Shown in pieces: positions 45,009-53,630 of a DNA stretch of 64,000 bases (positions are counted from its first letter, which is position 1; the number at the start of each line of letters is the position of its first letter). The DNA is from Xanthomonas sp. GPE 39. Lineage in GTDB: Bacteria > Pseudomonadota > Gammaproteobacteria > Xanthomonadales > Xanthomonadaceae. The stretch spans positions 1,525,133 to 1,589,132 of the forward strand of contig NZ_JZHZ01000007.1 in NCBI RefSeq assembly GCF_000963005.1, in the 5' to 3' direction. The position numbers and the translations under genes were made by a program. Under the pieces are notes generated by a model. It had not been told where the DNA came from. It saw only the letters and a list, made by a program, of their open reading frames with translations, and did no database searches.

Positions 45009-45605
45009 TCAACGGCGAGGCAGGAACGGCAACATGCGCCTGAGTATCTCGTCGCGGCGCACGAAGTGGTGCCACAGCGCTGCACCGATATGCAGCACGA
45101 TCAGACCAAGCAACACCCAGGCAGCATCAAGGTGCCATGCGCCCAAGGTGTCGGCCAAATCAGGGTCCGCTGCGACAAATGTGGGCAGCGTCGCACCCAA
45201 CAGATGCACCGGCTTGTCCAGCGCCTGACTCAGACCAATGCCCAGCACCGGCAGCGTCAGCAACAGCGCGTACAGGACGATATGCGTCAGTGCCGCTATA
45301 GCGCGCATCAGCGCCGAGCCGACCTCTGGGGCATGCCTGCGGCCGAGCCGCAGGCGCAGTGCCACGCGCACGCAGAACAGCACGAGGACGAACAAGCCAA
45401 AGTGGCGATGACCTTCCAATAGCCATTGGCGCAGCATTCGCCCATCGAGCTCTTCGCGCAGCAGGATCAGGCCGGCCGCCAACACCAGGCACAGCACGGT
45501 GAGCCAGTGCAGCCATACCATCGGGCGCGGCAAGGCGGCGGAGGGCACGGGCCCGATGGGAACGTGCGAGGTCATTTCTGCATCGGCCTGCGTGGTGGAA
45601 GTCAT
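45009..45605 (-). CDS. Cytochrome b561 family protein
   Basis: This 198-aa inner-membrane diheme b-type cytochrome has four membrane helices with paired histidines: WLHWLTVLCLVLAAGL, GHRHFGLFVLVLFCVRVALR, LTHIVLYALLLTLPVLGIGL and LHIGAALWHHFVRRD. That is the standard prokaryotic b561 pattern. It likely moves electrons between the quinone pool and periplasmic partners. The start at 45605 has CAAGG upstream; ATG at 45653 would add 16 residues. It begins the minus-strand run that includes the heme barrel and cytochrome c. Confidence 0.9.
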   Translation of the reverse strand: MTSTTQADAEMTSHVPIGPVPSAALPRPMVWLHWLTVLCLVLAAGLILLREELDGRMLRQWLLEGHRHFGLFVLVLFCVRVALRLRLGRRHAPEVGSALMRAIAALTHIVLYALLLTLPVLGIGLSQALDKPVHLLGATLPTFVAADPDLADTLGAWHLDAAWVLLGLIVLHIGAALWHHFVRRDEILRRMLPFLPRR

Positions 45606-45747
45606 GGCCTTGTCGCTTTGATCCTGGTGAAGCGATATCGGGGGCAGTGGCATGGGGCGGTGCGCCGCTGCAGCGGTTGTCCTGCATAGGTGCCGGGGAG
45701 GCGGAAAAAGGTTGCATGGTCGCGACGACATCGCCGCAATTGCCTTG

Positions 45748-46224
45748 TCGGCAACGCACGCTTATGGCAATCGAACGCATCAGCGTGCCTTGCACCAGCG
45801 CATTCAGGCCGGTCCGCTACGCCAGAGCACTGACCGCCTGCGCGACATCAACGACACACTGACCGCGATCCAGGCCGAGCGCGAGGCTCTGCTGCAACGA
45901 CAACGCCAGGCCCAAGGCAGTGCCGAGCAGCAATTGCTGATCCATCTGCTGATGTCGGAAAAGGCCACCTCTCTGCGCACGCTCAAGGCCGAGCGCGACG
46001 ATCTACTCAGCCGACTCGACCCACGTTACACCTACGACACCTCGGCGCCGTGGGCGACCGACGTGCCGCGACAGCCGGCATTCCCCAATTCGGTGCTGGT
46101 GCTGGGGTTGGCGCTACTGTTGGGCGGCGGTGGTGGTGTACTGGCTGCGGTGATCAGGAACGCGCTGCGCCGGCGTCAGGCATGTGCCGCTTCCCACACC
46201 ATTGCCACCTCGCAAGCGGTATAG
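45748..46224 (+). pseudogene. C-terminal remnant of a Wzz/chain-length determinant-like protein
   Basis: From about 45748 the frame encodes what looks like the last third of a polysaccharide co-polymerase. It has a coiled segment (TDRLRDINDTLTAIQAERE), LDPRYTYD, and then a Pro-rich entry to a Gly-rich membrane helix (FPNSVLVLGLALLLGG) and a basic tail. Functional Wzz-type proteins need an N-terminal membrane helix and periplasmic domain, neither of which is present. The preceding 95 bases of the frame do not look like protein and overlap the b561 promoter area. I read this as a truncated remnant left at the edge of the accessory region; expression as a short protein is possible. Confidence 0.55.
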
Positions 46225-46347
46225 AGCCACGGTCGAAGAAGAATTCAACCAAATCGCCTCGCCCCCGCACTTACCTCAGTGACCGCGCGTTTGGCCCTGC
46301 GCGGCTTCCCCCAACGATGCAGCTAGGGCAGTGGAGAGAGGCATGTG

Positions 46348-47193
46348 ATGGCAAACGGCAAGCTTGGCGCGGCCGCCCGCGCGATGACGATCGACCCGTC
46401 GCAACTATTGGAGACGCAGCGCGCCTTCGACAGCGTGGCTGTCGATTACGACGGCCCACGCGGTAATAACGCACTCATCCAGCGGATGCGCTCCACGCTT
46501 TGGGATACGGTGAGAGCGCAGCTTCCCGTCGGCTCGCGATTGATCGATCTGGGTTGTGGTACCGGTTTGGATGCTTACGCCTTCGCCCAGCTCGGCTATC
46601 GCGTGCTAGCCACCGACTGGTCGCCGCAAATGGTGGCGCGTACCCAGGCCCGCGCCGAAGATCCGACGCTGCATGGCCGCCTCAGCGCCACGCATGTCGG
46701 CATCCAGCAGTTGGACCAGTTGCATGGCGAGTTCGATGGCATGTATTCCAACTTCGGCCCGCTGAATTGCGCGCCGGATTTGCCGCAGGTGGCAGCGCAG
46801 TGCGCGCGTCTGCTGCGTGGCGATGGACGCTTGGTGTTTTCGGTGATCGGTCGTTTGTGTCCGTGGGAACTGGGCCATTACTTGCTGCGCGGACGCCTGC
46901 GTCGTGCCACGGTGCGCGCGGCGCGCGGCGCTACCGCCGTCGGCATGAACGGGCACACGATCTGGACTTGGTACTACCTGCCGCGCGAGTTCTACCGCGC
47001 CTTCGCCCCGCACTTCGCGCTGGAGTCCTACCGCGCACTCAGCCTTTGCCTGCCGCCGCCTTATCTGGTCGAACACTACCGTCGCCATCCGCGTGTGGGC
47101 CAGTGGCTTGGCCGTGTGGATGATCGCATCGGCGGCTGGCCGTTGCTGCGCGACATGGGGGATCACTTCCTGATCGTGATGCGCAAACGCTAA
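46348..47193 (+). CDS. SAM-dependent methyltransferase (first gene of accessory operon)
   Basis: The 281-aa class I methyltransferase has SAM-binding motif I LIDLGCGTG at 65-73 and post-motif segments YRVLATDWSP and FDGMYSNFGPLNCA. A C-terminal half of about 130 residues with many aromatic residues (HTIWTWYYLPREFYRAF) probably forms the substrate cap. An AGAGAG site at 46334-46340 supports the ATG at 46348. The acceptor is unknown. The next gene starts four bases after its stop, and five consecutive genes (to 51396) are tightly packed, so this is an operon. Confidence 0.88.
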   Translation: MANGKLGAAARAMTIDPSQLLETQRAFDSVAVDYDGPRGNNALIQRMRSTLWDTVRAQLPVGSRLIDLGCGTGLDAYAFAQLGYRVLATDWSPQMVARTQARAEDPTLHGRLSATHVGIQQLDQLHGEFDGMYSNFGPLNCAPDLPQVAAQCARLLRGDGRLVFSVIGRLCPWELGHYLLRGRLRRATVRAARGATAVGMNGHTIWTWYYLPREFYRAFAPHFALESYRALSLCLPPPYLVEHYRRHPRVGQWLGRVDDRIGGWPLLRDMGDHFLIVMRKR

Positions 47194-47196
47194 ACC

Positions 47197-48429
47197 ATGC
47201 GTGTGCCTTCCGCCGCCGCCGAAGCGTACCTGTACGGTGCCCGCCTGGCCCATCCGATGGGCGCCGAACGTGCACCACTGGCCCTGCGCGCGGGCCGTAT
47301 CGTGGAGCGCGTCGGTGCGCGCGCGTGTCGTATTGCGCTGCATGGGCACACGATCTTTCCCGGATTGATCAACGCTCACGACCATCTGCACGTCAATGCG
47401 GTACCGCCCTTGCCGCAATGCACGCCATTCGCCAACAGCTATGCCTGGATCGCCGCCTTCGCCGCGCATTTCAAGGAGCCGGCCGTGATCGCCGCCTTGC
47501 AACGGCCCAAGGCGCTGCGTCTGCGCCACGGCGGACTGAAAAATCTGCTGGCGGGAGTCACCTGCGTCGCCCACCACGATCCCTGGCATGCCGAACTGGA
47601 GACCGCCGATTTTCCGGTCGCGCTGCTGCGCGATTTCGGCTGGGCCTACACCTTGCACGGACCTGCCTACGGTCCACCACTGCTGCCGAGTTTCGCCGCT
47701 GCGGCTGCCGCAGGCTGGCCCTGGATGATCCATCTGGCCGAGGGCACCGATGCGGTAGCCGCCGGCGAATTGGCCGAGTTGGAGCGGCGCGGTTGTCTCG
47801 CGCACAACAGCGTGCTGATCCATGGCGTGGGCCTGAGCGAGGCGGATATCGCGCGCGTCATCGCCTGCGGTGCGGCGGTGGTGTGGTGTCCATCGAGCAA
47901 CCTGACATTGCTTGGTCGAACCCTGACGCCGCAACGGCTGTGCGCGGCAGGACGTCTGACATTGGGTAGCGATTCGCGTCTGAGTGGCGGGCGCGATTTA
48001 CTCGACGACCTGGGTCTGGCCGCAACCCATGGCTTGGATGCGACGCAGGCCGTGGGCTTGGCGACCGTTGCCGCCGCCGACATTCTGCGTCTGCCTCGGC
48101 GTGGCTGCCTGACGCCCGGCGCGCACGCCGATCTGGTGATCGTGGCCGACTGCGATGGTGCACCGGCGCAGAGTCTGGTCGGCCTGACACGCAGCGCATT
48201 GCGTGCGGTCGTGCGCGATGGATGCCCACAAATCGCCGATCCGGATTTTGCCGACTGGTTTGCCGCCGCTGGCGTGGAGACGGTGCCGGTGACGTTGGAT
48301 GGCGTGCCCAAACTGCTGGCGGCCGATCTGGCCGACCCGGCGTTGCTCGCACTGGAGCCGGGGCTGGCGTTGCTGAGCGCGCCGTCGCCTCTGCACGAGA
48401 TCACATCGTCTACGGCCTGTCTGGCATGA
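47197..48429 (+). CDS. Metal-dependent amidohydrolase
   Basis: The 410-aa amidohydrolase-superfamily enzyme is of the cytosine-deaminase/chlorohydrolase-like type. The metal-binding His61-x-His63 sits in LINAHDHLH, a later metal His is in WMIHLAEG, another is in SVLIHGVGL, and the catalytic Asp is in LGSDSRLSG; the usual barrel order is kept. The C-terminal part has the composite beta domain typical of these enzymes (GAHADLVIVAD). In this operon it could hydrolyse an amide, formamide or imine of a biosynthetic intermediate; that is inference. A kynurenine-formamidase-like role is conceivable because a tryptophan-dioxygenase-family gene is nearby. Confidence 0.87.
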   Translation: MRVPSAAAEAYLYGARLAHPMGAERAPLALRAGRIVERVGARACRIALHGHTIFPGLINAHDHLHVNAVPPLPQCTPFANSYAWIAAFAAHFKEPAVIAALQRPKALRLRHGGLKNLLAGVTCVAHHDPWHAELETADFPVALLRDFGWAYTLHGPAYGPPLLPSFAAAAAAGWPWMIHLAEGTDAVAAGELAELERRGCLAHNSVLIHGVGLSEADIARVIACGAAVVWCPSSNLTLLGRTLTPQRLCAAGRLTLGSDSRLSGGRDLLDDLGLAATHGLDATQAVGLATVAAADILRLPRRGCLTPGAHADLVIVADCDGAPAQSLVGLTRSALRAVVRDGCPQIADPDFADWFAAAGVETVPVTLDGVPKLLAADLADPALLALEPGLALLSAPSPLHEITSSTACLA

Positions 48430-49121
48430 GCGCGATGCCAACCCTGGATCCGCTCGACGCTTATGCACTGTGGGCGGAACATTATCCGGCACACGCGCAC
48501 AATCCAGTGATGCAAGCCGAGCAGCGTGCAATGCTGGGGTTACTACCGGCCTCGCTGCAAGGCCAGCGCGTGCTCGACGCAGGCTGCGGCAGCGGGCGCT
48601 ACCTACTGCATGCGTTGCGGCGCGGCGCGATGCACGTCACCGGTGTGGACCTGTCCGCGCAGATGCTGGCACGCGCAGCATGCGAACTGGCCGATATCCA
48701 GGACAGCCGCTACAGCTTGCGCGAAGGGTGTCTGCAGGCGCTTCCGCTGGCCGATGCCAGCGTCGAGCTGAGTCTGTGTGCGCTGGCCATCGGACATCTG
48801 CCGCAGTTGACTCCGGCACTGGCGGAATTGCGCCGTGTCACCCGGCCCGGCGGTTGGGTGCTGTGCAGTGATGTGCATCCGATTGGGTCGGCACTGGGGT
48901 GGCGTCGCGACTTCAAATCCGCAGGCAAGCACTATGCGGTGCGCCACACCCAACACCTGTATAGCCATTGGCACGCGGCCTGTACCGCGCTCGGGTTGGC
49001 TATCGAAGTGGTGTGCGAACCCATGCTCGACCCGGCCGATATTCCGGCCGGCGCCCATTTCGATCCTGTCGCGTTGCAGGTGCCGGTGGCGTTGGTCGTG
49101 CGCCTGCGGCGTTGGTCGTGA
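48426..49121 (+). CDS. SAM-dependent methyltransferase, UbiE/Methyltransf_11-like
   Basis: The 231-aa small-molecule methyltransferase has motif I VLDAGCGSG at 49-57, the acidic ribose-binding loop VTGVDLSAQML, and motif II/III region PLADASVELSLC followed by RVTRPGGWVLCSDVHP. Its ATG overlaps the amidohydrolase stop and its stop overlaps the GTG of the next gene. The fold is that of O- or C-methyltransferases acting on free metabolites. The substrate is unknown. Confidence 0.9.
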   Translation: MSAMPTLDPLDAYALWAEHYPAHAHNPVMQAEQRAMLGLLPASLQGQRVLDAGCGSGRYLLHALRRGAMHVTGVDLSAQMLARAACELADIQDSRYSLREGCLQALPLADASVELSLCALAIGHLPQLTPALAELRRVTRPGGWVLCSDVHPIGSALGWRRDFKSAGKHYAVRHTQHLYSHWHAACTALGLAIEVVCEPMLDPADIPAGAHFDPVALQVPVALVVRLRRWS

Positions 49122-50293
49122 ACCAGGTGCTGGGCGCGTCCGCCATGCCGCAGTGCGTGCTCAGGCCACTGCATGCGGTGCAGATCAATTTTGTCCCGGT
49201 GCCGGCGAACATACCGCCAACGCGGGTTTTCGCGCATTGGCCGTCGCTGGCCGACATCGCCGAAACCGCTGCCAGCGGCGGCACCCGCGTCTCGGTGATC
49301 CAAGCCGCCGCCAGTGACACGCGGCTACAGCGCAACGGGGTCGATTACCATTTCATCGATCTTGGCAGCGGTCGCCGTGGTCGCCATGCACACCGCGCCA
49401 TCGCGCGGCTGGACACGCTGGGCGCCGACGTGGTGCACATCCATGGCCTGGAATTCGCGCGTCAGGCATGGGCGCTGCGACAGCAATGGCCAACGCTACC
49501 CATCTTGCTGCAGGACCATGCCAACCGCCCGCCATGCTGGTGGCAACGCACGCGCTGGCGACGGTTGTACGCGGCAGCCTCCGGCATCGCGTTCACTTCG
49601 CTGGAACTGACGCGCAGCTTCGTCCAGCACGCGTTATTTGCTCCATCCACGCGCCTGTTCGCGATCCCCGAATCCAGTTGCCGCTTCACTCCCGGTGATC
49701 GCAGTCAGGCACGAGGCGAGAGCGGATTGAGCGGTGCCCCCTGCGTGCTGTGGGTCGGGCATCTGAGCGCGGGCAAGGATCCGTTGAGTGTCCTCGACGG
49801 TGTGGCGCGTGCGGTTGGTCGTCTGCCTGAATTGCAATTGTTCTGCGTGTTCGGCGATGCGCCGTTGCTGCCTGCGGTACAGCAGCGCATCGCCGAGGAT
49901 GCGCGTTTGCGTGGTCGCGTGCATCTGCTCGGCAGTGTGCCGCATGCGCAGGTGCAGACGCTGATGCGCGCGGCGGATGTCTTCGTCGCTGGCAGCCACG
50001 GCGAGAGCTGCGGCTACGCGGCGCTGGAGGCATTCGCCTGCGGCACCGTGCCGGTGTTGACCGATATTCCCGCCTTCCGCATGCTCAGCGATCACGGCCG
50101 GATCGGCGCACTGTGGCCATGCGGCGACGCCGCCCGCCTCGCCGAGGCGCTGGTACACGTCGTCGAGCAAGGGCCATCACGCGCATTGGTACGCGCGCAT
50201 TTCGATGCACACTTGTCGTTCGCGGCGGTGGGCCGGCGCTGGGCGCAGGCCTACGCGCAATTGCGTGAACACTCGCCGCGAGGTGAGCGATGA
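49118..50293 (+). CDS. Glycosyltransferase, GT-B fold (family 4-like)
   Basis: This 391-aa glycosyltransferase has an N-terminal acceptor domain (FVPVPANIPP, DVVHIHGLEFARQ) and a C-terminal donor domain with VLWVGHLSAGKD, LLGSVPHAQVQTLMRAADVFV and the nucleotide-sugar binding GESCGYAALEAFACGTVPV. That is the E-x7-E-like layout of retaining GT4 enzymes. The GTG at 49118 overlaps the upstream stop; ATG at 49145 is an alternative. It is one of two adjacent glycosyltransferases, suggesting that the product carries one or two sugars, or that the operon builds a saccharide. The donor sugar is unknown, and no sugar-nucleotide synthesis genes are in the window. Confidence 0.88.
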   Translation: MNQVLGASAMPQCVLRPLHAVQINFVPVPANIPPTRVFAHWPSLADIAETAASGGTRVSVIQAAASDTRLQRNGVDYHFIDLGSGRRGRHAHRAIARLDTLGADVVHIHGLEFARQAWALRQQWPTLPILLQDHANRPPCWWQRTRWRRLYAAASGIAFTSLELTRSFVQHALFAPSTRLFAIPESSCRFTPGDRSQARGESGLSGAPCVLWVGHLSAGKDPLSVLDGVARAVGRLPELQLFCVFGDAPLLPAVQQRIAEDARLRGRVHLLGSVPHAQVQTLMRAADVFVAGSHGESCGYAALEAFACGTVPVLTDIPAFRMLSDHGRIGALWPCGDAARLAEALVHVVEQGPSRALVRAHFDAHLSFAAVGRRWAQAYAQLREHSPRGER

Positions 50294-51396
50294 AACTGGC
50301 GCTGGTCGTTCCCGGCGGAGTGGATCGCAGCGGCGAATATCGGGTGATTCCGGTGTTGCTGAGCTTGATCGAGCGCTTGGCGCGCGAACATGAATTGCAC
50401 GTTTTCGTCCTGCATCAGGAGCCACAGCCGGCGCAGTGGCATCTGCTCGGTGCGCAGATCCACAACATCGGCCAAGGCCGTACCCGCTGGCGCGCAATCG
50501 CCGCGATCTGCGCCGAGCATCGCCGTGCGCCGTTCGATCTGCTGCAATCGATCTTCTCCGGGCACTGCGGCCTGATCGCGGTCGCTGCGGCGCGCTGGCT
50601 ACGGCGTCCCAGCCTGATCCATATCGCCGGTGGCGAGCTGGTCGCATTGCACGCGATTGGCTACGGCGGGCGACGCAAATGGCAGGGACGGCTACGCGAG
50701 GCCGTGGTGTTGCGATTAGCCAGCGTGGTGACTGCCGCCAGCGCCCCCATCATCGATAGCCTGAAGGCGCTGGGAATCGCCGCCGAGCGTGTGCCTTTGG
50801 GCGTGGATCTGCGTGCATGGCCGCCGTCTGCGCCGCGTGCGCGTGGCAATGGACCGGCCCGCTTGTTGCACGTTGCCAGCCTCAACCGGGTCAAGGATCA
50901 GCCGACGTTGCTGCGTGCGTTGGCCGCATTGACTCGTGCCGGGGTGGATTTCCGTATCGATCTGGTTGGCGTGGATACGCTCGACGGTGCGATGCAGGCA
51001 TTGAGTGTGCAACTTGGCCTGGCCGAGCGCGTGCGCTTCCTCGGCTTCAAGACCCAGCGCGAATTGCGTCCACTGGTGCAGGCGGCGGATCTACTAGTCA
51101 TGTCCTCGTTGCACGAGGCTGGGCCGTTGGTGTTGCTGGAAGCCGCAGTCGCCGGCGTGCCAACGGTCGGCACGGCGGTTGGGCATCTACTCGAATGGGC
51201 ACCGTCGGCGGCCTTGGCGGTGCCCGTCGGCGACTGGGCCGGCCTGGCCGACGCATTACGGCAGGTCCTCAGTGACGATGATTTGCGCCTGCGTCTGGCC
51301 TGGTCGGCGCAGTGTCGCGCGGTGCGCGAGGATATCGATCACAGCGTGCGCTGCTTCAGCGCCCTGTATGAGCGCCTGTGCGGGGCAGCGAGCTGA
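50290..51396 (+). CDS. Glycosyltransferase family 4
   Basis: The 368-aa GT-B glycosyltransferase has an N-terminal GGVDRSGEYRVIP motif and IHIAGGELVALHAIGYGG. The donor-binding half has LLHVASLNRVKDQPTLL, VRFLGFKTQRELRPLVQAADLLVMSS and HEAGPLVLLEAAVAGVPTV, matching GT4. It is translationally coupled to the preceding glycosyltransferase (ATGA) and is the last gene of the first operon. An AT-rich gap of 530 bases follows. Confidence 0.9.
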   Translation: MKLALVVPGGVDRSGEYRVIPVLLSLIERLAREHELHVFVLHQEPQPAQWHLLGAQIHNIGQGRTRWRAIAAICAEHRRAPFDLLQSIFSGHCGLIAVAAARWLRRPSLIHIAGGELVALHAIGYGGRRKWQGRLREAVVLRLASVVTAASAPIIDSLKALGIAAERVPLGVDLRAWPPSAPRARGNGPARLLHVASLNRVKDQPTLLRALAALTRAGVDFRIDLVGVDTLDGAMQALSVQLGLAERVRFLGFKTQRELRPLVQAADLLVMSSLHEAGPLVLLEAAVAGVPTVGTAVGHLLEWAPSAALAVPVGDWAGLADALRQVLSDDDLRLRLAWSAQCRAVREDIDHSVRCFSALYERLCGAAS

Positions 51397-51927
51397 TCGC
51401 TACCGCTGCCGGCAACTGCGCGATGCGTTGCCTCCTGTGTGCTCGGCTATATGCAATGAAATCAAGTGTCATCGTCGGCATGGCGTGCGTGATCGGCATG
51501 TGATGTCGATGGTTGTTGCAGATAGCGTCGATGTGCTGCGATGTCAGCTCTTCGTGATTTTTCATTGACTGATGTCTTGGCTGCAAAAAATTTTATTTTT
51601 AAAAAATAGCGCCGATATTTTAGACGAGTGTCACTGAGTAACTGTGCGACACGCGGATACGTGTTTTTTATCAAGATAATGGTTGCATTAATTTGATTGA
51701 ATTTTTTTGCTGCATTGCAATGAACGATCAAGAAAAACATCTTGAATTTATCTCTAACAAACAGGACGCTACTGCCATTGCTTTGTTTTGCTCGCAGATT
51801 AATCAGGCGCGAGAAACACATTGTGCGTGTTCTGGCACACAGCCTCATCGCCGCTGATTGAACCGTTGCGCCAGCATGATGCGGCGTAATTGCGGCTCCC
51901 CCGTCACTTGTTGCAGGTGAGAATTCC
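51397..51927. other. AT-rich intergenic region between the two biosynthetic operons
   Basis: This 530-base stretch is visibly AT-rich, especially 51560-51800 (runs such as AAAAAATTTTATTTTTAAAAAA at 51585-51606), against GC-rich neighbours. It probably holds the promoter of the second operon and may be a site for xenogeneic silencing proteins. A TTGACT at 51565-51570 is a possible -35 box, but no clear -10 follows at the normal spacing. A 45-codon open frame (51720-51857) is described separately. Its composition suggests horizontal acquisition. Confidence 0.6.
51720..51857 (+). CDS. Candidate small peptide gene (45 aa, three Cys)
   Basis: An ATG at 51720 opens a 45-codon frame ending TGA at 51855-51857, in the AT-rich gap 70 bases before the VOC gene. 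The peptide has a helical, charged N-terminal two-thirds (MNDQEKHLEFISNK, then ATAIALFCSQINQ). A short C-terminal part follows with a CAC motif and a basic end. That leader-then-short-Cys-tail shape is like some ribosomal peptide precursors, but no ribosome site precedes the ATG and I know no homologue. It could equally be a chance frame or a regulatory upstream peptide. Confidence 0.3.
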   Translation: MNDQEKHLEFISNKQDATAIALFCSQINQARETHCACSGTQPHRR

Positions 51928-52455
51928 ATGCTGAAAAAGTTACATCATGTTGGATACCGTTGCAGGGATGCTGCCGAAACAGTCGATTTTTATGGGCGCG
52001 TGATCGGGCTGAAATTCGCTGCGGCATTGATCGATCATGCGCCATCGGAAGGAGTGCGGCCGTCCAATAACAATGTCTTTTTCGAGATGGAAGATGGCAG
52101 TTATCTATGTTTCTTCGACATTATCGACGATGACGGCCCATCAGCGCCCTTGAGCGATACTTGGGCGCAGCACTTGGCACTGGAAGTCCATGATGTGGAA
52201 CGTGCCGAGCAGATCGCCGCTCGTCTGCACGCGCACGGCACTGCAGTGGAGGGACCAGTGATCCACGAAGTAGCAGGCGATCAAACCTGCGGTGAACTGG
52301 CCCGCTCTTGGTACTTCCGCGACCCTAATGGGCATCGGCTGGAATTGCTGGTCAAACCTGTAATCGCGCAGACTGCGATCTGGGACGATCTGGCGAAGAA
52401 TGCCCACGCCGAGTTGGCCCGGTGGGTGGCATTGAAGCAGGCCGCTGCCACATGA
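51928..52455 (+). CDS. VOC-superfamily protein (glyoxalase/dioxygenase fold)
   Basis: The 175-aa vicinal-oxygen-chelate protein has the N-terminal LHHVGYRCRDAAETVDFYGRVIG with a metal-type His (His6 or His7). The second half-module has LALEVHDVERAEQIA, a His-containing strand, and FRDPNGHRLELLVK with the terminal metal Glu. Members of this fold include glyoxalases, extradiol dioxygenases and resistance proteins; the exact reaction cannot be told. GGTGAG at 51917-51922 supports the ATG. It is the first gene of the second operon, and its stop overlaps the next start (ATGA). A ring-cleaving or isomerising step in the pathway, or self-protection, are both plausible. Confidence 0.88.
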   Translation: MLKKLHHVGYRCRDAAETVDFYGRVIGLKFAAALIDHAPSEGVRPSNNNVFFEMEDGSYLCFFDIIDDDGPSAPLSDTWAQHLALEVHDVERAEQIAARLHAHGTAVEGPVIHEVAGDQTCGELARSWYFRDPNGHRLELLVKPVIAQTAIWDDLAKNAHAELARWVALKQAAAT

Positions 52456-53630
52456 GCACGATTGCCCCCGTACTGAACGCACGTACCTGTTCCAGTAAGC
52501 CAGGCGAGCGCAGCAAGACGGCGAAGGCGATGAATTACTGGGACTACATCAAGGTCGAGCAGTTGCTTGCCTTGCAGGGTGGGTTGAACGATGACGAGGC
52601 TTCTGTCGGCAACGACGAAGCCTTATTCATCGCGGTTCACCAGATCTACGAGCTCTGGTTCAAACTCATCCTGCGCGAACTCACCAGCACGCGTGATCTA
52701 CTCCAGGTGCTGCAACCGGAGGACCCGCGCATGACACTGGCTGTGCGCTCGCTGCGACGGGCGACTGCGGTGTTTGAACAGGCCAATTCGCACTTCAAAT
52801 TGATGGAGACGATGACGGCACGCGATTTCCTGGAATTTCGCGCGCGTTTGGCGCCGGCCAGCGGCTTTCAATCCGCTCAGTTGCGCGAGATCGAGGTCTT
52901 GCTTGGGCTGGAGGAGGGCGAGCGTATCGCGATGGGGCAAGTCGGCTCCTTCAAGGATGCACTCAAGCTTCCCAATGGAGCCTCATCCAGTTCCGCACGG
53001 CGGCTGCAAGCACGGATCTGCTCCGGCCCGAGCTTGAAACAGAGTCTTGATGCCTGGCTTGCGCGCATGCCAATCAATGGCTCGCACGATCCAGTGGTCG
53101 CCACCCGATTCGTGCATGACTACATCGACGCACTGGATGCCGAAAGCGAACGTCGGTTCAGGGCTGCCTGCACGAGCGGAGCAAGTGCAGAAGCTGTGGC
53201 GCAACAGCATGCGCGTTTGGCGATCGAGAGCACCAATGCCGCCTCATTCCTGCTTGGCGAAGACGATCCGCAGGCAAACGCAGCGCAAAGAGCGCAGCGG
53301 CGCGCGGTGCGCACGGCGCTGATTTTCATCGAGAGTCACCGTGATCTGCCCATGCTGACCTGGCCATGGGAGTTGCTCGAAGAGATCGTCGCACTGGAGC
53401 AGTCGATGCTCATCTGGCGCCAGCGCCATGCAAGGATGGTCGAGCGTTTCATCGGCCATCGCGTCGGCACCGGCGGATCGCCCGGGGTCGCGTATCTGGA
53501 TCAGACGGCATTGCAATATCGGATATTTTCCGATCTATGGACGGTGCGTTCCTTGCTGCTGCCCACGGCGAGTTTGCCGCCACTGCGTCATGCTGTGTGC
53601 GATGAGCGTGCGCTGGAGCGGGGGCGATGA
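52452..53630 (+). CDS. Tryptophan 2,3-dioxygenase superfamily heme enzyme
   Basis: The 392-aa heme dioxygenase family protein shows the canonical segments MNYWDYIKVEQLLALQ (near 27-42) and FIAVHQIYELWFK (59-71, His63 at the substrate pocket). The C-terminal heme/substrate loop near 325-345 has RHARMVERF and GTGGSPG. Housekeeping bacterial TDOs are about 280 aa; this one is about 110 residues longer. That resembles the divergent superfamily members used in natural-product pathways, which oxidise indoles or modified tryptophan. It probably opens or oxidises the indole ring of tryptophan or a derivative. It is coupled to the FAD monooxygenase gene (ATGA). Substrate is inferred. Confidence 0.88.
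   Translation: MSTIAPVLNARTCSSKPGERSKTAKAMNYWDYIKVEQLLALQGGLNDDEASVGNDEALFIAVHQIYELWFKLILRELTSTRDLLQVLQPEDPRMTLAVRSLRRATAVFEQANSHFKLMETMTARDFLEFRARLAPASGFQSAQLREIEVLLGLEEGERIAMGQVGSFKDALKLPNGASSSSARRLQARICSGPSLKQSLDAWLARMPINGSHDPVVATRFVHDYIDALDAESERRFRAACTSGASAEAVAQQHARLAIESTNAASFLLGEDDPQANAAQRAQRRAVRTALIFIESHRDLPMLTWPWELLEEIVALEQSMLIWRQRHARMVERFIGHRVGTGGSPGVAYLDQTALQYRIFSDLWTVRSLLLPTASLPPLRHAVCDERALERGR

Noticed and set aside
46606..47934. 442-codon minus-strand frame
   Set aside because: Antisense to the methyltransferase and amidohydrolase genes, both of which have clear motifs and coupled starts.
51462..51929. 155-codon minus-strand frame in the AT-rich gap
   Set aside because: No ribosome site, its start overlaps the VOC start region, and composition is erratic.
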